A stretch of 37,516 bases of DNA from Caviibacter sp963550915. Lineage in GTDB: Bacteria > Fusobacteriota > Fusobacteriia > Fusobacteriales > Leptotrichiaceae. Positions 7,499 through 16,239 of the stretch are shown in pieces; within the stretch, counting starts at the first letter, position 1; each line of letters starts with the position of its first letter. The stretch covers positions 1 to 37,516 of the forward strand of contig CAUVEB010000008.1 of assembly GCA_963550915.1 (NCBI GenBank), written 5' to 3'. A program made the position numbers and the translations under genes. The notes under the pieces are model-generated. The model had not been told where the DNA came from, did no database searches, and saw only the letters and a list, made by a program, of their open reading frames with translations.

Positions 7499-9252
7499 AA
7501 AAATTATTAAACGCTTTAAAATCTTTTATTTTGTTTAATTTAAAAATCTTTTATTCTATTTTTATTGGTTTTGTATTTATGACAATTATTTTTATTATCT
7601 TCTTAGCTGGAGTAAAGTCTTACTTTTCAGAAAATGTAACAATTAATGAAGATTACAGTTATCTTGTATTTAATCTAAAAGCTGTTACAGATGATAAGTT
7701 TGATAATTCTCTACTTTTTGATGATAAAAATATTTCTTTTTTAGATGCCATAATAGAGCTTGAAAAGGTAAGATTAAACGATAATGTAAGAGCTGTTATT
7801 CTTAACCTTGATGAAATTAATGCAAGTAGTTCTCAAATAGAAGAATTAATATCAATATTTAAACATTTTAAGCTAAGCGGTAAAAAAATATATGCCTATG
7901 GAACAAATATAGACGCAGGTTTATATAGGCTTGCAAGTATTGCAGATAAAATTATTATGCCTAATACATACAGTGCAAGTCTTGATTTGACAGGATATTT
8001 TTCAAATAGTATATATTACAAAGGTTTACTTGATAAATTTGGTGTAAGTATTGAAGCTATTCATGTTGGTTCTCATAAATCAGCTGGTGAAAATTTCTAT
8101 TTAGACAAAATGTCAGATGAATTAAGAGCTGATACTACAAGATTATTTGATAATAGATTAAATAATTTAATTGAAACTATAGCTACAAATAGAAAATTAA
8201 ATAAAAAAGAAGTAGAAAAAAACATATTAAATGGTGATTTTGCATCATTATCTCCTTATACTGCTAGGGATTATTCTTTAATTGATGAAATATCTGACTT
8301 TGATACGTTTATGAGCAATCATATGATTCACAGTATTCAAATAGAATCTTTTAGCAATCTTTTAGCTAAATCATCAAATAGTAATAAAAAAATTGCAAAT
8401 AATAGTATTGCTGTGATTTCACTTGAAGGAAATATTGAAAAAGAAAATGGAAGTTTTAATAATTTTAGTATTTCACGTGAAAGTGTAGTAGCAAAACTTG
8501 AAAAAGTAAGAAAAATTAATAATTTAAGAGCTATTGTGTTACGTATAAATTCACCAGGTGGTTCTGCTCTTGAATCAGAATTGATTTATAAGGAGCTTAT
8601 GGCATTTAAAAAAGAATATAATATACCTATTTATGTTTCTATGGGAAGTGTAGCTGCATCTGGAGGTTATTATATAGCGAGTGCTTCTAATAAAATTTTT
8701 GCAAATAACTCAACTTTAACAGGTTCTATTGGTGTAGTTAGTCTTATACCTAAGTTTGTAAATACTGTTGAAAAACTAAACCTTTCAGCACAAACTATAT
8801 CAAAAGGTAAATTTGCAGGGATATATAACCCATATTATGCTTTAACTGATGAAGATAGACAACACATATACAATGTTTCATTAAATGTTTATGATGAATT
8901 TAAAAATCGTGTTAAATCTGCTAGAAATCTTAGTGAAAAACAGCTAGAACCTATAGCGGGTGGTCGTGTTTGGTTCGGTAATGAAGCAGTAAATATTGGA
9001 CTAGTTGATGAAATTGGTGGACTTAATGACACTATAAAAACTTTAGCAAAAGATTTAAAAATAAATAAATATAATATCGTTGAAATAAGTAATAATCGTG
9101 ATATTTCTAATATCATACAAAATACTAAAAAATATATTTATTCACAAAATCCACTATTTTCTAGTAAAGAGTATAACGATTTAATGTTTTTTAATAATAA
9201 TGCCACTAAACCTTTATATTTTGGATTTGGTATAGAAGAATATACATATTAA
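7495..9252 (+). CDS. sppA: Signal peptide peptidase SppA, 67-kDa type (S49)
   Basis: SppA is a membrane-anchored serine-lysine protease that degrades signal peptides left after secretion. The 585-residue protein has one N-terminal membrane segment (about 20-40) and two tandem S49 domains, as in the long E. coli form. The catalytic dyad is visible as Lys195 in SHKSAGENF (first domain) and Ser389 in SVAASGGYY (second domain). The length is close to the family norm. It is the last gene of the operon, ends just before a bidirectional terminator, and is coupled to mnmA by an ATGA overlap. Confidence 0.94.
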   Translation: MKKLLNALKSFILFNLKIFYSIFIGFVFMTIIFIIFLAGVKSYFSENVTINEDYSYLVFNLKAVTDDKFDNSLLFDDKNISFLDAIIELEKVRLNDNVRAVILNLDEINASSSQIEELISIFKHFKLSGKKIYAYGTNIDAGLYRLASIADKIIMPNTYSASLDLTGYFSNSIYYKGLLDKFGVSIEAIHVGSHKSAGENFYLDKMSDELRADTTRLFDNRLNNLIETIATNRKLNKKEVEKNILNGDFASLSPYTARDYSLIDEISDFDTFMSNHMIHSIQIESFSNLLAKSSNSNKKIANNSIAVISLEGNIEKENGSFNNFSISRESVVAKLEKVRKINNLRAIVLRINSPGGSALESELIYKELMAFKKEYNIPIYVSMGSVAASGGYYIASASNKIFANNSTLTGSIGVVSLIPKFVNTVEKLNLSAQTISKGKFAGIYNPYYALTDEDRQHIYNVSLNVYDEFKNRVKSARNLSEKQLEPIAGGRVWFGNEAVNIGLVDEIGGLNDTIKTLAKDLKINKYNIVEISNNRDISNIIQNTKKYIYSQNPLFSSKEYNDLMFFNNNATKPLYFGFGIEEYTY

Positions 9253-9284
9253 AAAAAATAGAAGTTAAACTTCTATTTTTTATT
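9252..9284. terminator. Bidirectional terminator between sppA and rsgA
   Basis: AATAGAAG-TTAAA-CTTCTATT forms an 8-bp stem flanked by an A-run on the left and a T-run on the right, so it works on both strands. It serves the convergent sppA and rsgA genes and overlaps the rsgA stop codon. Confidence 0.88.
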
Positions 9285-10151
9285 TACGTATTCATTTACT
9301 AATGACTTATAAAAATCATATCTCTTTATATTTATTTTATCTTCAATAACCATTTGTTTTATATAGCATTGTGGCTCATCAATGTGGATACAATTTTTAA
9401 ACTTACAAAGTCCTAAATAAGGTTTAAACTCTGAAATATACTCCATAATATCAAGTTTATCATAAAACTCAGGAACACTTACATAAGAATATCCTGGTGT
9501 ATCAAATATCTTTATTTGATCTGTTTCAAAATATCTTGTATCAATAGTAGTATTTTTACCTTTTTTTGTCTTAGAACTTATATCTCCCACTTCAAGTACA
9601 TCATCTTTTAATAGATAATTTACAAGACTTGATTTACCAACACCACTTGCACCTGATAAAACTATTTGTTTACCTTCTATATATTTTTCAAGCTCTAAAA
9701 GACCTTCTTTTGTTTTTAAACTTATACAAAATATTTTTATATTTCTAAATCTATCGTTTAATTCATTTAGCATTTTAGTCTTTTCATCTTCATCTACCAA
9801 ATCTATTTTACTAAGTATTAGTATTAAAGGTATTTCTTGTTTATCAATAAGAAGTAACATTTTTTGAAAATTATTTATATCTATTACCGGATCTTTTACT
9901 GACAAAGTAATTGCCACAAAATCTACATTTGCAACTAAAGGTCTTAGAAGTAAGTTTTTTCTGTCATATATATTATTAATTACTAAATCATCAATATCAA
10001 AATCTACAATATCGCCTATAACACAATTTAATTTATTATTTGATTTTTTTAATATACCTTTTAATTTACAAGAATATATACCTTTTTCACATAAAACATC
10101 ATAAAAGCCTTGTATTTTTCTAATTACTTTACCCTTAATTAGAACCACCAC
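9273..10151 (-). CDS. rsgA: Ribosome small-subunit-dependent GTPase RsgA
   Basis: RsgA is a circularly permuted GTPase that checks late 30S assembly. The 292-residue protein has an N-terminal OB-fold and then G4 SKID (114-117), G1 SGASGVGKSS (166-175) and G3 DTPG (217-220) in permuted order. A C-terminal zinc knuckle has Cys249, Cys254, His256 and Cys262. There is no ATG at the beginning; a GTG at 10151 (or 10148) is the likely start, overlapping the upstream PASTA gene by 17 bases. In Firmicutes this gene often follows prkC; here it follows a PASTA protein without a kinase. Confidence 0.94.
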   Translation of the reverse strand: MVVLIKGKVIRKIQGFYDVLCEKGIYSCKLKGILKKSNNKLNCVIGDIVDFDIDDLVINNIYDRKNLLLRPLVANVDFVAITLSVKDPVIDINNFQKMLLLIDKQEIPLILILSKIDLVDEDEKTKMLNELNDRFRNIKIFCISLKTKEGLLELEKYIEGKQIVLSGASGVGKSSLVNYLLKDDVLEVGDISSKTKKGKNTTIDTRYFETDQIKIFDTPGYSYVSVPEFYDKLDIMEYISEFKPYLGLCKFKNCIHIDEPQCYIKQMVIEDKINIKRYDFYKSLVNEYVNKK

Positions 10152-10923
10152 CGTCTCTTATTGCTTTTTTTATAATCTCGTCTATACTTTCTTGTTTTAT
10201 TTTTTCTTCTCTTATTGCATTATCTGAAATCTCACTTATTACAACATTTACCACTGTATCTTTTGTTATAGGTTCATCTGGTTTTGGATATGAACTTACT
10301 ATTGTGTTTATTGGATAAGTTAAATCTTGTTTTTTTGTTATTTCATTTATTTTAAGCCCTATTTGTGCAAGAAGTAAATTTGCTTCATTAACATCAAGAC
10401 CAATAATATTTGGCATTACATTTGGACTTAAAAGTTGTTTTGATGAAACAAGTATAGTTACACTTTGATTAAATGATAATCTTGTATTTTGTTTAGGGTA
10501 TATAGCAAGAACTCTTTCATCTTCTATATCATCTGAAATATAGTCTACTCTTTTTATTTTTATACCCGCATTATCAAGCACGCTTATAGCTTGTGGTAAA
10601 GTTAAACCTATTATATTCGGTATTTGTTTACCATTATCTTCATTTACTAAAAGCTTTATATTTCTATTAGCTCTTACTACTTGACCTGCCAAAGGTTTTT
10701 GAGAATAAACTATGTCAAGCGGTACATCGTTTGACTTAGAACTTACAAAAGTATATTTTAAATGCGATTTTCTAAGTATTTTAGCAGCTTGCTCTTTGTT
10801 TAGATTAACTACATTTGGAACTGTTACCAGTCCGTTATAAAAAAAGGTGTTTATTATTAAAAGTCTACCAAAAATAATTATTAAAATAACCAATATAGTA
10901 TTTAATATATAATTTTTTTTCAT
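10135..10923 (-). CDS. Membrane protein with three PASTA domains, no kinase
   Basis: The 262-residue protein has a short cytoplasmic end and one membrane segment (about 5-28). Three extracytoplasmic PASTA repeats begin at VPNVVNL (about 35), IPNIIGL (about 97) and MPNIIGL (about 169). PASTA domains bind peptidoglycan fragments and usually form the sensor half of PrkC/PknB-type Ser/Thr kinases or the tail of penicillin-binding proteins. Neither catalytic domain is present and the upstream neighbour is a transaldolase. It overlaps rsgA, a gene that accompanies prkC in Firmicutes, so it may be a kinase-less remnant or a dedicated wall-binding protein. An AGGATA site precedes the ATG. Confidence 0.88.
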   Translation of the reverse strand: MKKNYILNTILVILIIIFGRLLIINTFFYNGLVTVPNVVNLNKEQAAKILRKSHLKYTFVSSKSNDVPLDIVYSQKPLAGQVVRANRNIKLLVNEDNGKQIPNIIGLTLPQAISVLDNAGIKIKRVDYISDDIEDERVLAIYPKQNTRLSFNQSVTILVSSKQLLSPNVMPNIIGLDVNEANLLLAQIGLKINEITKKQDLTYPINTIVSSYPKPDEPITKDTVVNVVISEISDNAIREEKIKQESIDEIIKKAIRDGGGSN

Positions 10924-10940
10924 TAATATATCCTATCCTT

Positions 10941-11645
10941 TTATTCAAATACACTAAAACCTAGATTTTCTATATCCTTTGCAAATGTTTCAACTGTATT
11001 ATGTGAAAGTTCTAGTAAAGTTAACGCTTTTTTACTATGTTTATATATTATATCATTAGGGCATGTTATTATATCTGCTCCTAATTGTTCTGCTTGTAGT
11101 ATATTGTATACTTCTCTTGTACTTGCCCATAAAAGTTCTGCTTTTGGTTTACTATTACAAATTTCCCTTGCAGCCTTAATGATTGGTACATGGTCATATC
11201 CTGAATCTGAAATTCTTCCTGCAAATACTGAAACATATCCTGCAACGTTTTCATTTAAAGCGTTTACTGTTTCTTGTATTTGATCTATGCTGTATAAAGC
11301 TGTAACATTAACTTTTACACCTTCATCTGATAATTTCTTTATTAATGGTATAGTGCTTTCTTTATTAACTGTCATAATTGGAATTTTAACGTAAACATTT
11401 TCTCCCCAACTAGCAATTTCTTTAGCCTCTTCATACATAGTATCTAATTCATTTGTGAAAACTTCAAATGATACAGGTACATCTTTAATTACTTCAAGTA
11501 CCTTTTTTGAAAATGTTTTGTAACTAGTTACTCCGCCTTTTTTCATTAATGAAGGATTTGTTGTAAAACCTTGTACTAATCCCTCTTTATATATTTCTAA
11601 CATATCATCGATATTAGCTCCATCTGCAAAAATTTTTATTGCCAT
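10941..11645 (-). CDS. Transaldolase-family aldolase
   Basis: The 234-residue protein is a compact class I aldolase of the transaldolase/fructose-6-phosphate aldolase family. Motifs are FTTNPSL (27-33), the Schiff-base Lys87 in NVYVKIPI, NVTALYS, SVFAGRISDSG and WASTRE. The length fits the short bacterial forms (about 215-235). Whether it transfers dihydroxyacetone units (transaldolase) or cleaves fructose 6-phosphate cannot be settled by eye. It is first in an operon with the PASTA gene and rsgA, 17 bases apart. An AAGGGGG ribosome-binding site precedes the ATG. Confidence 0.88.
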   Translation of the reverse strand: MAIKIFADGANIDDMLEIYKEGLVQGFTTNPSLMKKGGVTSYKTFSKKVLEVIKDVPVSFEVFTNELDTMYEEAKEIASWGENVYVKIPIMTVNKESTIPLIKKLSDEGVKVNVTALYSIDQIQETVNALNENVAGYVSVFAGRISDSGYDHVPIIKAAREICNSKPKAELLWASTREVYNILQAEQLGADIITCPNDIIYKHSKKALTLLELSHNTVETFAKDIENLGFSVFE

Positions 11646-11674
11646 AGTATCGTCCCCCTTAATTAATATAAAAA

Positions 11675-11683
11675 ATTATATCA
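11675..11683 (-). promoter_or_regulatory. Extended -10 promoter for the transaldolase operon
   Basis: The minus strand reads TGATATAAT, the same extended -10 as in front of the HAD operon, ending about 29 bases before the transaldolase ATG. The -35 region (TTCTAA) is weak. It sits just downstream of the first direct-repeat terminator hairpin. Confidence 0.5.
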
Positions 11684-11728
11684 TAAATATATAATTATTA
11701 GAATGATTTTTAAATTTTAAATTATAAA

Positions 11729-11761
11729 AAAATATACCCTAAATTAAAGGGTATATCCTTA
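11729..11761. repeat. 33-bp direct repeat, copy 1 (terminator hairpin)
   Basis: This is a perfect match to 13352-13384. The core is ATATACCCT-(7)-AGGGTATAT, a 9-bp stem. On the minus strand this copy is followed by a run of seven T, so it can terminate transcripts from the MFS segment before the transaldolase promoter. The copies flank a 1.6-kb segment containing the MFS gene. Confidence 0.9.
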
Positions 11762-11793
11762 CTAGAGATCTTCGTGAATTATATAAAATTTAT

Positions 11794-11864
11794 GACAATA
11801 CTATAGACTAAAAATAAGCTCTATTTGAAAAAGAAAGAAAATGCAAAAGTTTTTTAGTATTGTC
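11794..11864. repeat. 71-bp element with 9-bp terminal inverted repeats
   Basis: The ends are GACAATACT (11794-11802) and AGTATTGTC (11856-11864), exact reverse complements, with a further partial match inward (GACTAAAAA and TTTTTTAGT). The interior is 53 bases and non-coding. This looks like a miniature or decayed transposable element downstream of the MFS gene, but an RNA hairpin cannot be excluded. Confidence 0.4.
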
Positions 11865-11960
11865 TTAGATATATAATTTAAATTTCATGAATAATATTTG
11901 CCACTATTAATTTCGCTTTATATTTTTAGGCGTCTTTTTCAATTTACCGTTTTAAAAAAT

Positions 11961-13154
11961 TTATCTATCATATTGTGGCTCTTTCCATATTGAAATTATA
12001 AATATAAATAATATTGATATAATCAAGAAAATTTTCCAAGCATTTAAAATCCCTATTCTTGTTGATAATATTCCATTTATTGATAATAATATTGTCATAA
12101 TCATAGAATCAAAAGTATTTAATACTGAAACAACAGTTGTTCTTACATTATCATTTTTTATTAATTTTGAATGTTTATATGTATTAAGTACTATACTAAG
12201 CAATGAATATATTATTATATGTATAAAAAACATAGGTAAAAAGTTCGATGAAACAGATTGTACAAAAACAATTAATGTATCAAAAATTAAAAATATTATT
12301 AAATTTCTTTTTATTGAAATTTTATTTACATTAATCTTTGAAGGTATATAATTCCCAATTATTCCTGATAAACCGATAAATACCCATATAATCCCTAAAT
12401 TTTGTTTATAGACTTCTTGCCACTGTTCACTAGGTCCTAAATTAATTAGGTCTATTATAAGGTAAAAAGTTAGAAAATAATATAATTCTTTTCTAAATAT
12501 CGTTTGTTTAACTTGTTTCAAAACTTCAATATACTCATTTTCAATTTTTAAAATACTATTTTCTTTGTCTTCATTACTTATATTTTCTTTTTTAAAAAAT
12601 ATTATTATAAGAACTGAATTTATTATAAATATTAATACTGATATTATAAATGGTAATCTTAAATCATATTTATATAAAAATTCCGAACCCACATAACCAG
12701 AAATAAGTCCAAAAATAGTACTTAATACTGACATTTTAGAAAAAATTACATTTAATTTTATGTCAATGCCTGATTTATTAACTTCTTTTACTATCCAAGA
12801 AGTTAAATTCCCTGATAATATTGCTTCTGAAAAACCTGTTAAAGTAGCAGAGATTAATAGTATTGACATATTGGCATAATTAAACGCTAATAGTAAAATA
12901 CCTATTATCCTTATTATATTTGAAATTAACAATGTAATTTTATGCTTATAAATATCTACCATTATACCTGTTGGTATTTCAAAAATCATAGTTATTATCC
13001 AAAATGTTGAAAGATATATTCCTATTTGTTCATATCTAAAACCTGATTGTACTAAATATACATAAGAAATTGCACCAAATATTGTAAGAGAAATCCCATA
13101 TAGTATACTTAGAATATAATATATATTTATCTTGTTTTCTATTTTAATTTTCAT
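11961..13154 (-). CDS. MFS-family transporter
   Basis: The 397-residue protein is almost entirely hydrophobic, with about 12 membrane segments. It carries an MFS-type loop after the second segment (IFEIPTGIMVDIYKHK), matching the conserved G-x-x-D motif of drug-efflux-type carriers. An in-frame GTG lies three bases upstream, but AGGA is better spaced for the ATG at 13154. The gene stands alone inside a segment bounded by 33-bp direct repeats, next to a gene remnant and an inverted-repeat element, which suggests acquisition by transfer. The substrate is unknown; drug or metabolite efflux is the general expectation. Confidence 0.82.
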   Translation of the reverse strand: MKIKIENKINIYYILSILYGISLTIFGAISYVYLVQSGFRYEQIGIYLSTFWIITMIFEIPTGIMVDIYKHKITLLISNIIRIIGILLLAFNYANMSILLISATLTGFSEAILSGNLTSWIVKEVNKSGIDIKLNVIFSKMSVLSTIFGLISGYVGSEFLYKYDLRLPFIISVLIFIINSVLIIIFFKKENISNEDKENSILKIENEYIEVLKQVKQTIFRKELYYFLTFYLIIDLINLGPSEQWQEVYKQNLGIIWVFIGLSGIIGNYIPSKINVNKISIKRNLIIFLIFDTLIVFVQSVSSNFLPMFFIHIIIYSLLSIVLNTYKHSKLIKNDNVRTTVVSVLNTFDSMIMTILLSINGILSTRIGILNAWKIFLIISILFIFIISIWKEPQYDR

Positions 13155-13187
13155 CACTTCCTAAATGTATTTATTGTATAATATATT

Positions 13188-13328
13188 CTAACTAATATTG
13201 CTAGCAGAGCTATCTTTTATTCTTCTTTTATCATTAAAATCAACGCCTATAATTTGTATGTCATTTTCTTTATTTCGTCTATTATGTCCTTGTATTGTGA
13301 TAAATATATACCATCTATAACTGGATAT
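13188..13328 (-). pseudogene. Possible C-terminal gene remnant without a start
   Basis: Between the MFS start and the second repeat copy, the minus strand has a 46-codon open stretch after an in-frame TAA, ending in TAG at 13188. It has no ATG start or ribosome-binding site. Its end (DIQIIGVDFNDKRRIKD) resembles the tail of the AAA-ATPase/PD-(D/E)XK proteins of the DUF1703 type that are abundant in Fusobacteria and Bacteroidetes. A second frame over the same DNA (IDGIYLSQYKDIIDEIKK) also reads like protein, consistent with a frameshift. The family resemblance is from memory of motifs only. Confidence 0.3.
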
Positions 13329-13351
13329 TTAACAGATGATATTAAATTATT

Positions 13352-13384
13352 AAAATATACCCTAAATTAAAGGGTATATCCTTA
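13352..13384. repeat. 33-bp direct repeat, copy 2 (terminator of the mtaD operon)
   Basis: This copy includes the TAA stop of the amidohydrolase gene (13382-13384) and forms the same 9-bp hairpin, followed on the minus strand by TTTTAATAATTT. It is the natural intrinsic terminator of the six-gene operon upstream. Identity with 11729-11761 over 33 bases indicates that one copy arose by duplication. Confidence 0.88.
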
Positions 13385-14662
13385 TCTACTAAGTAGTGAT
13401 TTATGTGTTTTTCTTATTTTATTATATATTTCTTCTTCATCTAATGCTAATATTTTACCTTTTTCCATAACTACATTACCATTAATAATGCTGATATCTA
13501 CTTCATAACCACTTGCTGAATAACTTAGCATTGATATATAGTTATTATGTGGTAATAAATGTGTTTTATTTATATCAATTAGTATTATATCAGCTAATTT
13601 ACCGACTTCAATAGTCCCAAGTTTATCTTGCATCTGTATTGCTTTAGCTCCGTTTACAGTTGCCATTTTAAGAGCTTGGTAAGCTGATACAGATTTAGGG
13701 TCTGATGTTACAGCCTTATTTAATATACTTGCTAAATGTATTTCACGAAACATATTAAGTGTATTATTTGAAGCTGCTCCATCTGTTCCTAGACTTACAT
13801 TTATACCTTTATTTATCATATCAGACACTCTTGCAAATCCACTAGCAAGTTTTAAGTTACTTGTTGGATTATTTAATACTGTTACATTTTTTTCTTTTAA
13901 TATATTAAGCTCTTTGTCTGTTGTGTGTACGCAATGTGCAGCAAGTGTATTTACTTCAAACATACCTAAATCATTTACATATTCTATAGGTGATTTACCA
14001 TTTGCTTTTATTGAGTTTTCAACTTCTGCTTTTGATTCATTAAGATGTATATGTATTGATAAATTATGTTCTTTTGCACTATTTATACACTTTTGTAAAA
14101 AGTCTTTACTACAAGTATAAACAGAATGTGGTGCTATCATTATTTTTAGCATATCATTATTCATATATTGTTTTGAAAGTGAAATTGATTCTTCAAGATT
14201 TTTTTCTGCATTTTCTGAATCTCCAAGACCTCTACATATCACAGCTCTCATTGGCAGTTTTTCTAATGCTTGTATAGTCTTTTCAACAAAGAAATACATA
14301 TCAACAAAAGTAGTAGTTCCTGTTTTAATCATTTCCATAATAGCAAGTAGTGATGCATAATATACATCTTCTGCTACTAGTTTGTCTTCAATAGGAAAGA
14401 TATTATTAAATAGCCAGTCCTCTAAATTAACATCATCTGCATAATTTCTAATAAGTACCATTGCTATATGAGTATGTGTATTGATAAGACCGGGTAGGGC
14501 TAATAAATTTGTTCCATCTATTAACTTATCATATTTAAATTCTTTTAACTCTTCACCTATATGCACTATATGCTTATCATCTATGTATATATTTGTATTT
14601 TCTAAAACTTCATTTTCATTTTTCATTGGTATTGCTACCACATTTTTTATCCAAATTTTCAT
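13382..14662 (-). CDS. mtaD: Amidohydrolase, MTA/SAH deaminase-like
   Basis: This metal-dependent hydrolase belongs to the 5'-methylthioadenosine/S-adenosylhomocysteine deaminase group, which also includes related aminohydrolases. The 426-residue protein shows NTHTHIAM (His63, His65), HIHLNES (His206, Glu209), AAHCVH (His243) and LGTDGAASNN (Asp294), the full metal and catalytic set. The length is normal. It is the last gene of an operon that begins with an ABC transporter binding protein, so imported nucleoside-like compounds are a reasonable but unproven substrate class. The stop codon lies in the 33-bp repeat. Confidence 0.85.
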   Translation of the reverse strand: MKIWIKNVVAIPMKNENEVLENTNIYIDDKHIVHIGEELKEFKYDKLIDGTNLLALPGLINTHTHIAMVLIRNYADDVNLEDWLFNNIFPIEDKLVAEDVYYASLLAIMEMIKTGTTTFVDMYFFVEKTIQALEKLPMRAVICRGLGDSENAEKNLEESISLSKQYMNNDMLKIMIAPHSVYTCSKDFLQKCINSAKEHNLSIHIHLNESKAEVENSIKANGKSPIEYVNDLGMFEVNTLAAHCVHTTDKELNILKEKNVTVLNNPTSNLKLASGFARVSDMINKGINVSLGTDGAASNNTLNMFREIHLASILNKAVTSDPKSVSAYQALKMATVNGAKAIQMQDKLGTIEVGKLADIILIDINKTHLLPHNNYISMLSYSASGYEVDISIINGNVVMEKGKILALDEEEIYNKIRKTHKSLLSR

Positions 14663-14684
14663 TATTTCACCTAATCAATATATT

Positions 14685-15509
14685 TTACGCACGAGATATA
14701 AAAATACCTGATAATATAATTAGAACTATACCTGTTACTATATATACTAATTCTTTTCTTGTTTTGTGTTCTTTTAAAATTATTATAGCTGCTGATACAG
14801 ATACTGCTACATTTAACTGTGAAACTGCAAAAGCAATCGTTATTCCAAAATATTCACTTGATAATAGCATACTCATATTACCTAAAAACCATAATAATCC
14901 AGCTATCATATTGTATAATACTTTTTTATCAATTAAGGCTTTAACATTACTACTATTTAATGCTAATGCCCCTATAAGCATACCCATTGTTTGTGGTAAT
15001 ATTGCTGCTTTTGTTTCAACACCAAAGTATCTTATAACTGTTGCATATACAACAAAACCAACTGTTGATAATATTAAATCTATTATTATCTTATAATCTA
15101 TTTTTTTTACTTCTTTGTTACTTTCCTTATAAACCGCTAAATTAACACCTATTATTAACGCTACTATACAAACTAAAACTAGAACTACATTTACAGGTTC
15201 TTTAAAAATAACAATCCCTACTAATGCTGTACCTAATATTTGCATAGCTGTTGAAGGTGGAATAGCTCTTGAAATACCAAGTATTTTTAGACATTTAGTT
15301 TGGTAATAAAAGCCAACAACCCAAAATATCCCACTTATAATACCAGCTATAAAAGATAATTTAGTTACATTAAATATAAATACAGTTGACAGCAAAAATG
15401 CTCCAAAAGATACAGAAAACACTTGTTTTTTAGTATCTGTTTTAAATATAGATATAATAACAGCTATCATACCCCAGCATAATGCTGGTAAAAATGCTAA
15501 TAAATACAT
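14685..15509 (-). CDS. GlcU/RhaT-like sugar carrier (GRP family)
   Basis: The 274-residue protein has about nine to ten membrane segments. It matches the glucose/ribose porter (GlcU) pattern: LLAFLPALCWGMIAV at the start, then GIFWVVGFYYQTKCLKILG and ISRAIPPSTAMQILGTALVG, then a second homologous half. GlcU proteins are proton-linked sugar uptake carriers of the DMT superfamily. Here the gene sits between an ABC ATPase and an MtaD-like deaminase, 22 and 2 bases away, so the carrier may act on the same compound class. The sugar specificity is not certain. Confidence 0.78.
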   Translation of the reverse strand: MYLLAFLPALCWGMIAVIISIFKTDTKKQVFSVSFGAFLLSTVFIFNVTKLSFIAGIISGIFWVVGFYYQTKCLKILGISRAIPPSTAMQILGTALVGIVIFKEPVNVVLVLVCIVALIIGVNLAVYKESNKEVKKIDYKIIIDLILSTVGFVVYATVIRYFGVETKAAILPQTMGMLIGALALNSSNVKALIDKKVLYNMIAGLLWFLGNMSMLLSSEYFGITIAFAVSQLNVAVSVSAAIIILKEHKTRKELVYIVTGIVLIILSGIFISRA

Positions 15510-15511
15510 AT

Positions 15512-16237
15512 TTACTCCTTATAATATTTTTCTTCTAATTCAACTATTCTTTTTGTATATTCATGTTGAGGGTTATCAAAGATATTTTTTGTTGTATTTT
15601 CTTCAATAATCTCTCCCTTATACATAACATAAATTCTATCAACAAAATTTTTCATGGTACTAACTTCGTGGGATATAAAAATAATAGAACCTGTAGTACC
15701 TTTTATATCCTTTAATAGTTCTATTACTTCGCTTTTACTTTCAAAATCAAGTGCTGTTGTGATTTCATCTGCAATTAATATCTTAGGCTTACCTATTAAT
15801 GCACCTGCAATTGCAATTCTTTGTCGTTCTCCACCACTTGTTTCAAAAGGATATTTTGATAAAAATTTATCCACATCACTTAAACCTACTTTATAGAATA
15901 GATTTGTTATCATTTCTTTAAAACCTTTGTCAGTATTGTAATGTGAAATATATAAATGTCTTAATTGTTTTCCTATTTTTATAGTTGGATTTAATAAAAT
16001 AAATGCGTTTTGAAATATAGCACCTGTTTTTGTGTTATTGTAAAAACTGTCATACTTTATTTCACTTCTTTCAGGTAATATTCCTAAAATAAATTTAGTA
16101 GTTAGTGTCTTTCCACTTCCTGATTCTCCTAAAATACCAACTATTTCATTACTATTTATTGTCAAAGATATATTTTTTAATAAATGTTCTCTGTCTATAC
16201 TTACATTTAAATTTTTAATTTCAAGTTCTTTAGTCAT
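15512..16237 (-). CDS. ABC transporter ATPase, peptide/nickel type
   Basis: The 241-residue protein is a nucleotide-binding subunit. It has Walker A GESGSGKT (37-44), Q-loop Gln77, signature SGGERQR (134-140), Walker B ILIADE (153-158) and switch His190. It resembles DppD/OppD/NikD but lacks most of the C-terminal oligopeptide-transporter extension (usual length about 320). It is the only ATPase in the operon, so it probably homodimerises. Two permease genes lie immediately upstream, two bases away. Confidence 0.9.
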   Translation of the reverse strand: MTKELEIKNLNVSIDREHLLKNISLTINSNEIVGILGESGSGKTLTTKFILGILPERSEIKYDSFYNNTKTGAIFQNAFILLNPTIKIGKQLRHLYISHYNTDKGFKEMITNLFYKVGLSDVDKFLSKYPFETSGGERQRIAIAGALIGKPKILIADEITTALDFESKSEVIELLKDIKGTTGSIIFISHEVSTMKNFVDRIYVMYKGEIIEENTTKNIFDNPQHEYTKRIVELEEKYYKE

Positions 16238-16239
16238 TT

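Noticed and set aside
11729..13384. Direct repeats read as a CRISPR array or integrase attachment sites
   Set aside because: There are only two copies 1.6 kb apart, no spacers, no cas genes, and no integrase or recombinase gene in the segment. They are better described as duplicated terminators.
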